Shown here piece after piece: positions 28,891 through 37,800 of a DNA stretch of 64,000 nucleotides. The position numbers were made by a program, and so were the translations under genes. The notes under the pieces are model-generated. The model worked only from the letters and a program-made list of their open reading frames with translations, was not told the DNA's origin and searched no databases. Origin of the DNA: Porcisia hertigi (lineage: Eukaryota; Euglenozoa; Kinetoplastea; Trypanosomatida; Trypanosomatidae); the NCBI RefSeq assembly GCF_017918235.1, contig NC_090585.1, positions 62,001 to 126,000 of the forward strand, given 5' to 3'. How positions within the stretch are numbered: position 1 is the first letter of the stretch; every line of letters begins with the position of its first letter.

Positions 28891-29919
28891 CTACACCAGC
28901 GCCAGCTCGTTCACGCGGAGCAGGTGACTGAAAAAGGTGTCAGCTGCCACGCGCAGAATCACGCGCACTGAATTCCCGGAAGAGGGACGGTAGGACTCGC
29001 CATTCACCGCATCTGTCTGATCCTTCTTGACGCGAACGGGGATAGACGTGTACACAGCCGTTTGCTGAACCTGCGCGTCAGAGGCGTAGGCGACGGCCAT
29101 CAGACCCACTGTAGTGCTTCTCGTGCCGTCGACGTCTCTGTAGTACCACTGGAGCCCTGTCGCAACGGCGCCAGCGCTCGTAGACGGGGAAGACGGCTTT
29201 GAAACGATGGATGTATAGGCCTCCTCCGTCCACGGGAAAGTCGCGTCGATGGGAAACAGCGTCACCGGCCGCCCATGGGACGCCGTTACAACGTAATCTG
29301 CCGCAGAGGGGTCCAAAAAAAAGTTCCGCTCCGCCCTTGTATTGGTGGCGAGGAGGTAATTGGCGTTGCCGGCACTGTTGAACGCGCCACCGGCTACGAA
29401 TATGTTCGCAACGTTCGAACGGCGTGCAGGGTACTCTCGCAAAAAGTATGCCGCTTCCGTGCACGGTCCAACGACGACAAACTTCATAGACTGCTTCGAC
29501 ACCATCTGATCAAGCGCTGGGGCAAAATTTGCGGAGGAGGACGTCTGTGGCAAATAAACCGGGACAGTCTTCGCGTATCCCTCAGCGTTGAGTGCAGTCA
29601 ACATAGTTTTGACGTTCTCCACATTCGAACGCAGCCTCTCCACAGAAAGTGAGTTGTTGTTGAGCACTACCATAGAGATGATAACGTCGCGGCGCTGAGC
29701 GAGATAGCGGATTACTTCTAGGTTGTACGGCGCACCGTCCGTGAACAGAACCGTTGGCACAATAGTCGACGTCCGCTTTCCAGTGCGCCCAAACGCGTAT
29801 ATGACCAGTAGAAACAGAGAGAAAGAGTAGCACGCGAACGCCATGAGCATTATGAATTTGATCTTGCGTGGCTGCGGCAACTCGCGCCAGATTTTGTAGT
29901 ATGCTTTGATCTGGTCCAT
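28891..29919 (-). CDS. Membrane-anchored nucleoside hydrolase-like protein, probably inactive
   Basis: Resembles the inosine-uridine nucleoside hydrolase fold. After an N-terminal membrane anchor (about 22-43), TVLFTDGAPYNLEVIRYLA at 56-74 sits where active enzymes carry DTDxGxDD. FVVVGPCTEAAYFLREYP and ANIFVAGGAF match the GPLTN..ALAL..P and I.MGGAF motifs, and NFFLDPSAADYVV with PVTLFPIDAT matches N..DP.AA and VTLVPLDVT. Only one Asp (D61) of the calcium-binding cluster is kept, so purine salvage activity is doubtful. The start is set at the ATG 29919 (MDQIKAYYK), 342 residues; the frame extends to 29994. Topology would place the domain in a lumen or outside the cell. The family assignment is from motif order, not a search. 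Confidence 0.75.
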   Translation of the reverse strand: MDQIKAYYKIWRELPQPRKIKFIMLMAFACYSFSLFLLVIYAFGRTGKRTSTIVPTVLFTDGAPYNLEVIRYLAQRRDVIISMVVLNNNSLSVERLRSNVENVKTMLTALNAEGYAKTVPVYLPQTSSSANFAPALDQMVSKQSMKFVVVGPCTEAAYFLREYPARRSNVANIFVAGGAFNSAGNANYLLATNTRAERNFFLDPSAADYVVTASHGRPVTLFPIDATFPWTEEAYTSIVSKPSSPSTSAGAVATGLQWYYRDVDGTRSTTVGLMAVAYASDAQVQQTAVYTSIPVRVKKDQTDAVNGESYRPSSGNSVRVILRVAADTFFSHLLRVNELALV

Positions 29920-31140
29920 TGCTCGCGACCCTCCCCCCACCTCCCCTACTCTGCGCGCGCTCGCGTGTAGGTGTACGAGAGCCACAGCCGTCAACTACAG
30001 AACGAGCTAGGCGCGAGAAGACCTGACCCCCCCCCACCCCCAGGAATGCAGTCTGGGGCTTCTCCGCAAATCTACGAAGGGAAAGAGGGACGGAGCAAGA
30101 TAAGCCGGTGACGCGAGCTGAAGAGAAACGGAGCGTCAAACGTCCAAAGGCACAGGGGGACTTCTCCGTAGCAGCAAATCAACGACGAAGGGTCAGACCT
30201 CGCGCTCCCTTACCCTCCACCAAACTACGCTGCAAAATGCAGATGGATAGTGTCGAGTGGTGATGTGTGCGACTGTGAAGAATCGATGAGAAAAACAGCA
30301 GCAGCGACCAGGCACACGAGCACCGATTGCTCATGCTCTTCGGCCGACACGCGCCATGGAGAAACCACACCAAAAGCAAAGAGGTGTGGCAGGAAAGGGG
30401 TATGGGGGGAGGGGGGTCGTGGACAGAGTTATAGAGAGGGGAACGCACGCCAGACACAAATACCGCAGCGGGGAGTAAAATAAGGTGAACAAAGATGGAA
30501 AAGCAGCAACAGAGCAAAAGTGGCACTTGACACGGGAATCGAGGAGGGAGGGGAGGGGGGGCGGAAGAGAGGTCAATGAAGAGGGTAAGTTAGAAGCGCG
30601 GCGAGGCTATGAGACAAGAAGACAGGCCTCAAAAAGGCAAAGGCCGCATCCTTCAGCGAGCGCTCGACGTTGGGCTACACAACACCTCTTCCAACTCGCC
30701 AGGGTCCCCCTCGCCCAGCGCAACTGCAAGACTATTCTTGAAGCAGCCCTTTTTTTCCCCTACTAGATACTCCCAAGGTTGTGCCGAGTGTGTGAGAAAC
30801 ACGCTCGAGTATTATTATTTGTGTGTGTGTGTGTCTGTGTGCTGTGAAGCCTGGGTAGCTGGCGGTCTCAATAGTGGATGAGCCAAGAGCGAGAAACAGG
30901 GGCCCACGTGAGAAGGCTATATGAGCAAAGTGAGAAAAAGCGATATCCTCAATACGCTACAAGAAGTGGCAAGCGAAAAAAAAAAAGAGGGCAATGACAA
31001 GCAGACCGCACACATGCAAATGGTACCCACCCACTCCACCCGCCTCTCCCGTCCCCGCTTCCCAAACGGCTGCACTTGCCACGCGAGGGACAAAGCAGTC
31101 ACATAAAGAGCCGAACTCTCAGAGACATTTGCTCTTGTGT
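29920..31140. other. Intergenic between VPS52 and the nucleoside-hydrolase-like gene
   Basis: No gene. Includes a C run at 30028-30041, purine-rich blocks at about 30404-30418 and 30540-30570 (pyrimidine in RNA), a GT repeat at 30819-30841 and a 10-A run near 30977. Minus-strand frames such as 30179-30526 are low-complexity. Confidence 0.6.
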
Positions 31141-33906
31141 TCATAACTCTTCACTTGAAGCTGGAGGCATCGATATATTCATGGAGGAGTTGCGCATGTG
31201 CAGGAGAATGTTGTGGTTGGATACAGTAAGGGCACGGAGCGGTCGCTGCGCAAACTCTACTGGGTGCAACTTCACGGCAGTGGAGATGATCTTCAGGAAT
31301 TGTGTGTTGCACACCAGACACTCCATGCAAATTTGTGCAATTACCTCGCTCGCCAGCTGCGCGTCGTACATGAGAGACATCATCTGTGTTCGGATAGCAT
31401 CCAGCGACGGCTTCCATGAGAGAAGAAAGTGGTCGGCAATGTGAAGCAGCCTAGACGGCGGCACCGCCTCGTCACTTCGCGCAACGTCGATGAAGTCACT
31501 AAAATACGCGCCCAGCACAGCATCCACTAAACGTGTGCGGTACGTGTTGTACATCTCACGTAATTGGGCGAAGTCGAAGCGGTCTACCAGTGTGATACCG
31601 CCTCGTTCCTCTCCAGGAAACACCGCGTACTGTGCGGCATTCCACATGTAATGAATCTGGTTAACCACGTACGCGTTACACATCACAGCAGCGCGGTCAA
31701 CGCTCCCTTCAGAGCCTGACACGGCCGTGGAGCCAGCGATTGAGAGGATGTGTTTTGGGATTTCCTCGATGTAGTGAATTACCTGCACACGCACAAAGTC
31801 GATATTGCCGACCAGCACGACAAAACGACTCTGACTCTCTGCTGCATCCGCTTCGTCCTCCGCCGCCATCATCTCCACCGCGCGCTGGCGAACCTCCGCG
31901 TGCAGTGTGCTTTCCTGGGAAGGCACAGGGTCAGCGTCTACGGATTTCACCCACGTCCTGTGACCAACATCCAGGATAGATGAGTCCCTTGGGGACGTAA
32001 GGGGCGCAGGTCCAGAACCGTCAACCTCACAGGTTTCCGCGGAATGCGCTGCAGACGACGACGACGACGACGACGACGGCCGACGCCATCGCTGTTCCGA
32101 TTTCTTCTTTCCAGTCTCACCCATCATCAGCCGCTCTTCGGACAGCGCAGTCCCGAGGGCGATCCCCAGCAAGGCACAGGAGAGCGTCGAGTAATTGCGT
32201 ACGAGAGGGTGCACTGTCGCGATGCGCTCTGCTACTGAGCGCATGTGCGCTGTGATGGCCGCGAGCGAGGAAACCTGCGCGCAGCGTAGGGCCACGAGCT
32301 GCGTGTCAAAAGTACGCTTGAAGCTTGGCCACAGGAGCACGAGCAGGGAATCAAAAAAAGCGTCCAGGCACGCGAGCTTGCGAACCGTCTTCATGTAGAA
32401 GCGGTACTCGTGGCAAAGGCGAATGAGTATCAAAAGGCCGTATGTGTCATCCTTGGCGCGGTGGTTTATGCTCGTGTTGGGGTGCTGGTTTAGAAGTTGC
32501 CGCACACTTCCAGATGACTGAAGCAACACCACTTCAGAAACGTAGTCGATTACAAACTGCAGCGCCGGCTGGAACACTTCCTCGTAAACGGACGTGTCGC
32601 CGGCGAAGAACTCGAACGTGAAGAGGTACTCGTGCGTCACCGCGTCGCTGAGGAGGTGCAACACAGAGCGCAGCGTCTCCTCGTACGAGTGCCTGCGCCC
32701 AGCTGCTTTCTCAAGCGTCGGGATGAGCGGCGGAGCGAAGACTCGCGCGAGAATCTCGCCTCGCCGCCCGAGCTGGAACAGTTTGCCATCAGCCGTACGT
32801 CCTTTGTGGTGCATGTTCGTCACGCTTGGCAGCGTATACACGATTTCCGGCGTACCGGGCTGTGCGGCGCTGAGTCCACTCAGAAATATGCGGCCCGCGG
32901 GGTCTGAGGAGGTGTTCACTTCGGTGTTGTATTCCATCGCGTTTAGTGTCAGGATGTAGCCCTGAACTTTGTGGAGATACAAAGAGGACATTATGAAGCA
33001 GTACTGCTGCCGAAACTCGTTATATATCGCACGTGCGATGCGGTAGGGCAGCAAAGCTCGCTGATGTGTCTCCTCCGTGCCGCCGCAGACGTGAATGTGC
33101 CGCAGCAACGGCGGAGCAGAACGCAAGAAGTGAACAAACACGGTGTTCTGCTTGAGGCTGTTTTCTTGCTGGATGCAGACGTTCGTGTTGGGTTTTGTTA
33201 ACGTCTTCAGCTTGCGAGAGAGAAAATCACGCGCCTTTATGCACGCAAACACGGTGACGCTGTCGAGTACACTAAGCAGTTCGGTGTAGATTCTGGACTC
33301 CGTCAGTGACAGGGGCAGCTCCCGGCCATGGCGCTGAGCGCGCGCGCAGTTGCCGCTAGTTGGCGACGCAGCGGATTCGCGGCCCTCGGGAGCGCCTGGT
33401 TTGTGCCGCTGCCACGTTTCCTTTCTGTAGTTCAAGTATTTAAGCAGCTCACGCAGCGTCAACTGGAAAAGCGTGCCGAGTTCACCATCATTTGTTTGCG
33501 TCACGATCTGCACCGCCTCTGGTGGTACCACGAGGGATGAAATGGCGGTCCACAGGACCCGCTCCGTCACACGCGTGTTGGCCAGTTCAATAGACGTCTT
33601 AGCCAGCGTCTCGCGCACCTCACCAATGTCGCTCTGAATACGATCCAGTTGTTCAATGAACTTCTCCAATACGGTCTCCATCTCCCCCAACACGGTCACA
33701 CACTCCCTCAGCGAGGTGTGGAGGGAGGATACCCACTCCCCCTTCTCCACGAGGAAAGACTGCACAAAGTCGGTGCACACATCCTGCAGGGTGGCGCGCG
33801 AGGTGAGCTCGTCAAACTGGTGGCTACTGCTAAGGTTTGCCTCCACGAAACTGTCGTCAAGATCGATGGTTGCCAAGTCCTCGAGGTCGCTCTGTTTCAA
33901 GTCCAT
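31141..33906 (-). CDS. VPS52: VPS52 subunit of the GARP/EARP tethering complex
   Basis: VPS52 helps tether endosome-derived vesicles at the trans-Golgi network with VPS51, VPS53 and VPS54. The 921-residue protein has the N-terminal coiled-coil region (about 45-125), the conserved ALLPY/NEFRQQYCFIMSSLY segment around 300, and ARDFLSRKLKTLTKPNTNVCIQQ near 230-250, which matches the R.FL..KI..L.KP.TN..I.Q core of the family. A Ser run encoded by a GAC-type triplet repeat (plus strand 32054-32079) interrupts the later part. The open frame begins at GTG 33921; the first ATG is at 33906. Expected on the cytosolic face of the Golgi. Confidence 0.85.
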   Translation of the reverse strand: MDLKQSDLEDLATIDLDDSFVEANLSSSHQFDELTSRATLQDVCTDFVQSFLVEKGEWVSSLHTSLRECVTVLGEMETVLEKFIEQLDRIQSDIGEVRETLAKTSIELANTRVTERVLWTAISSLVVPPEAVQIVTQTNDGELGTLFQLTLRELLKYLNYRKETWQRHKPGAPEGRESAASPTSGNCARAQRHGRELPLSLTESRIYTELLSVLDSVTVFACIKARDFLSRKLKTLTKPNTNVCIQQENSLKQNTVFVHFLRSAPPLLRHIHVCGGTEETHQRALLPYRIARAIYNEFRQQYCFIMSSLYLHKVQGYILTLNAMEYNTEVNTSSDPAGRIFLSGLSAAQPGTPEIVYTLPSVTNMHHKGRTADGKLFQLGRRGEILARVFAPPLIPTLEKAAGRRHSYEETLRSVLHLLSDAVTHEYLFTFEFFAGDTSVYEEVFQPALQFVIDYVSEVVLLQSSGSVRQLLNQHPNTSINHRAKDDTYGLLILIRLCHEYRFYMKTVRKLACLDAFFDSLLVLLWPSFKRTFDTQLVALRCAQVSSLAAITAHMRSVAERIATVHPLVRNYSTLSCALLGIALGTALSEERLMMGETGKKKSEQRWRRPSSSSSSSSAAHSAETCEVDGSGPAPLTSPRDSSILDVGHRTWVKSVDADPVPSQESTLHAEVRQRAVEMMAAEDEADAAESQSRFVVLVGNIDFVRVQVIHYIEEIPKHILSIAGSTAVSGSEGSVDRAAVMCNAYVVNQIHYMWNAAQYAVFPGEERGGITLVDRFDFAQLREMYNTYRTRLVDAVLGAYFSDFIDVARSDEAVPPSRLLHIADHFLLSWKPSLDAIRTQMMSLMYDAQLASEVIAQICMECLVCNTQFLKIISTAVKLHPVEFAQRPLRALTVSNHNILLHMRNSSMNISMPPASSEEL

Positions 33907-34610
33907 CTTTCTTGTACGCACCGAGGCAGCTCGTTTAGTGTCTAATGAAGCACACTTGGTCTACTGACTGTGCAGAGGTGTGTTGGTTTGCGCTCTCCTC
34001 CTTCCTCTATCGTGTACTTCTCCTTGGATTTTTCTTTTGTGCGTGTTGAGACAGTGCGCAGACGCGTGCGTGCGTGTGTGTTTCTGTTACCGAGGATGCC
34101 TGCTCACGCCCTCTCCCCTCTCTCCATACGCAGCTGAGTGTGGGCGTGCGTCGGCTTCGTATTTTCTTCTTTGTGGTTTCCTGATGCCCCTGCGTCCGCA
34201 CCTACGCGCGCGCCACCAATCGGGGGAAGTGCAAAACGAGGGAGGAGTGAAAGGGGGAAGAGAAAGAAGAGGTGGCAAGGTAAACAGATCCAGGAAGTGT
34301 GTGAGAGCTGTGATGGTGGGCAGTAGTGAACGCTCAAAACGGCACGTCGCACGTCCAGAAGCCAAAGTGAGAATGACAAGGGGAGTGTAAGTGTGGGGGG
34401 GGGGGGGGAGGGGTAAAGAAGGGAAGCTTCGACGGAGACCTTTGCCTACCTTCCCTAGAACTTTGTGATACCCTCCCCCATTAGATCCGACCCCTTCTCT
34501 CCCCCCCCCCTCCCGCCCGACCTGTGCATGTTGCGCATGTCCTTGGTCCATGCCGCTTTCGTGTTGTCGCAGTTTTGACAAGGAAGTCGGTAAAATACAA
34601 GAAGGGAGTA

Positions 34611-34644
<34 letters not shown>

Positions 34645-34855
34645 GTGGGGCTGATGATGGCGGAGGACACAAACCGAATAAGACCAAAAAAAAACTCCCC
34701 TGTGATACTTCTTCGCCTTGCAGGATGCGTGCCGACCTGACGTGGTGATTGTGTGGATCATGGACATGACCGCTTCAAAGCATTCCACTGCCTTTACACC
34801 TCCGCCTGTCCTGGCTCTTTTCTTCTCTGCCTAGCACGTCCTGGTTGGAGAAGCG
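33907..34855. other. Intergenic with CA microsatellite upstream-side of VPS52 3'-neighbour
   Basis: No gene. This is the VPS52 leader plus the 3' flank of the 1823-residue protein gene. It has a G-rich run at 34396-34410, a C-rich block at 34499-34515, an AC repeat at 34612-34642 and a 9-A run at about 34685. Minus-strand frame 34087-34788 translates these repeats. Confidence 0.6.
34612..34642. repeat. CA microsatellite, 31 nt
   Basis: Uninterrupted CA repeat on the plus strand (GT in the transcript) between VPS52 and the 1823-residue protein gene. Confidence 0.9.
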
Positions 34856-37800
34856 CTACTTCAGTTGTGACTGCATAAAGAGCAGCATTCGATCGTCTGC
34901 CTCGCGTGGCGACATGCCACACGAAACCCCGAAGACACTTTTTATATGTCCAGTGCACGGGACCCATAAGGCATCCAAGGCTGCCTGGGGAGAAGCACCA
35001 TTCACCTCCACAAGCACTCTCCCAAGCCGGACGGAGGATTCAGTACCAGGCGCGATTTGTGTCAACTGGAGAGTAGCCGTCACATACTCGAGTTCACCGC
35101 GCGGCGCCGCACCCCTACCCTGGGAGAGGGTGGAGCCCTTTGACCTGCATCGCTGCCCTCCGCGGGACGACGACGGCCGTTCCGCCACCTGTAAAATGAC
35201 AACGCTGCACTGACCATCCCCGGCGGCGATATTTTGAACGTCATTCCGGTCACACAGGCGCCAGCCGAAGTAGCGGCGAAAAAATGAGACGCAAAACTCC
35301 TTTGCACGGACGTCGCACCCGATTTGCAGCGGCGCGCGCTGCGCACTATCGCTGGTGTGAACAATTTCCCGCAGTGCGCCCCCTACATCAGAGGCACCGT
35401 CCATATCGGAGGCACCCGAAGTCGGGGACGAACTGCTGAGGAGGCGCTGCAGCACCGCCACTTCAGCGCTCAGCACCTGCGCGGGTGCCCACACAAGCGG
35501 CTGCCAAGCCTCACGCAGCAGCTGAACAGAGTCTGACGGACAGATTTTCTCCTGCACCCCGCCGGCATTCACGCCGTACAACAGCTGGAGATCGAACGTC
35601 TGGCTCAGCCGCAGTGTCACCCGACCGTCCTGGCAACCGACCAGTGCGCCCAGAGAGGTTTCCATGCGCGCGTGGGCTGCGTCAAGGACGGAGAAGAGCG
35701 TCGATGGTGGAGCTGGTACCACCCTTGCCCCTGATGTGCTAGTAGACGAGTCTCTCAGTGCGTGTGACTCGGTGCAAGCTGTGTCTCTAGTCTCTGGCAA
35801 GGTCAACGGCGGAGACGGACATGATGCCGACCAAGCGGCCCAGTCGGGCCAGACTGCACGCTTGTGGTTTGCGATAAAATACTGCACGCCGTTGTTTGGG
35901 GCCTCCATCTGGGGATAACGAGTCCACTGGTACAAGAGGTGGTACACATTCCGTATGGCTTTCTTTTTCGAATAGCCATACGAATAGATGTAGAAACAAG
36001 GTGGGGCGTCACAGCGAGGGATGCCGCCCGAGGGCGGAGGCGAAAAAGGTGGCTGTGAGGCAGCAGAGAATCCAAAAATACGAAGAGGGAGCTCGAGGCA
36101 GGCCGTCCAGACTTTCACGAACCGCATCTCGACGTTATGGAGATCGGAAGGCGCGCAGCTCAGAGTCTTGCAGAGAGACTGCACGATGGTCTCGATTGAC
36201 GTCGACTCGCACTCCACCTCAATTTGTTTCCAAACTCCCTCCGGAATACAGGGCAGATTGTGGCTTTCTGTGAGTAGGCGGTGATATAGCTGCATCAATC
36301 GCTGAGGCACACAGTGAAGAGGCATAGGCTCGGCCACAAGTGTCATCGGTATATCGCACAGCTCCTTGCTCCCGCTTGTCTGCTGCGGCGCCCACCCCTC
36401 GACTACAACGCCTCCCAGATTCCTGTCGTAGCGGTGAGTCACACACGTAACACCTCGCTGGCGAGCGAGTGCTCGTTGAGCAACCGTTAGAAATCCATCA
36501 GGGGACGGGATGGGGGTACACGAGCACTCTTGTTTTGTCGCCGTAGTGGAGAGGCGCGCTGTCACTGAGGGTTGGAGGGCAGGGCAGTGCAACATCCTCC
36601 ACAAGACACCGAAGCTGTCGGGACCTTCCTCACGATGCATTACCCCAGCAGGCAACCTTGCGGCGCCCTCGGCGTTGTTTGAATGCACAGCAGCCTTTTT
36701 TTGCCGTCGTGTCACTGGCTCTCTTGACCACTTTAAACTCGAGCCTGACTTCAGCGGAGCAGGTGAGCCGCTCACCAACTCTGCCACAAAGATCTGGTCC
36801 CACTGCGAGGGCTTGTCTTCGCTCACAACCGAGGGTCTGCTCACCCACTCGCACGAAAGGAGGCACTGCTGCGGAGGACAACTCTGGTCGTTCTTGGTGG
36901 CCAGCGCTGAGAGACATCCTCCCAGGTGCCGAACCGCTTGCACTGTTGCCCTCACATCAGGACAGGATTCGTCCATCACGTGTTGCAGGAGCGTCGACCA
37001 CTTTTTCTCTGCTGATCCACCGAGCCTCCCCTCACCCCCGTCCACGGTACACAGACACGCAGGCCGGATGTGTGGTGCAGCGACGAGCCACAACTCCGTT
37101 GCAGTGCCCCGTTGCTTTGTGTACACGCTGTGGCCAACGAGCCCCTTCAGAAAGTCACGAGAAGTGAAGGGGCGCTCTGGAGACAATGTGATGGTGAAGA
37201 GAAGCGCCTCAGCTACTTGCGTGAATGTTGCGCATCGCACAAGTATCCAGCTCAGATCTGCAGTGTGACGACTGCGGCTCCTCTCACCCAGCACAGTCTT
37301 TGAGACGGCACTGCTATCGGCCCGAGAAAAAGCTTGAGGCTGTGAAAGCATCAAGACTCTCCGTATCGCAGCGTAGGCGGTCGAAAGCCACGCCGCACTC
37401 GCAGGGAGCCGCGTCACTACGGCTGTGGCAAAGGGTGCCAAAGACGGTTCCGATTTGTTAGACACAGACAGAGACGGCTTTGCAGGGGAAGCAGTGACAG
37501 AAAGGCGCAGGTCGTACTCCACGGCGCCATGTCCCGCAAAGTCCTCTGCACGCCTCCCGCTCTGGCCCGGCAGAGGTGCCGCAGAGGTCTCGTTGACTAC
37601 CGGCGCCAACGATGCATGAAGTGGTCCGCCACAAGGCGCCAACCATGGCGCTGTCAGAGGCCAGGCGTGAAAGAAGGTCGCCTCCTGAGGCGGTGCTTCA
37701 GCCGACATCAACGAAGCAAGCTGCGCCGGATCACGGCAGTGCTCCTGGATGAGTGAGATGAGGGATTTTTGAATCTCCTGGTCAACGGCGTGTGCGGTTG

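Noticed and set aside
36510-37268. 252-codon plus-strand frame
   Set aside because: Antisense shadow of the 1823-residue gene; no independent evidence.
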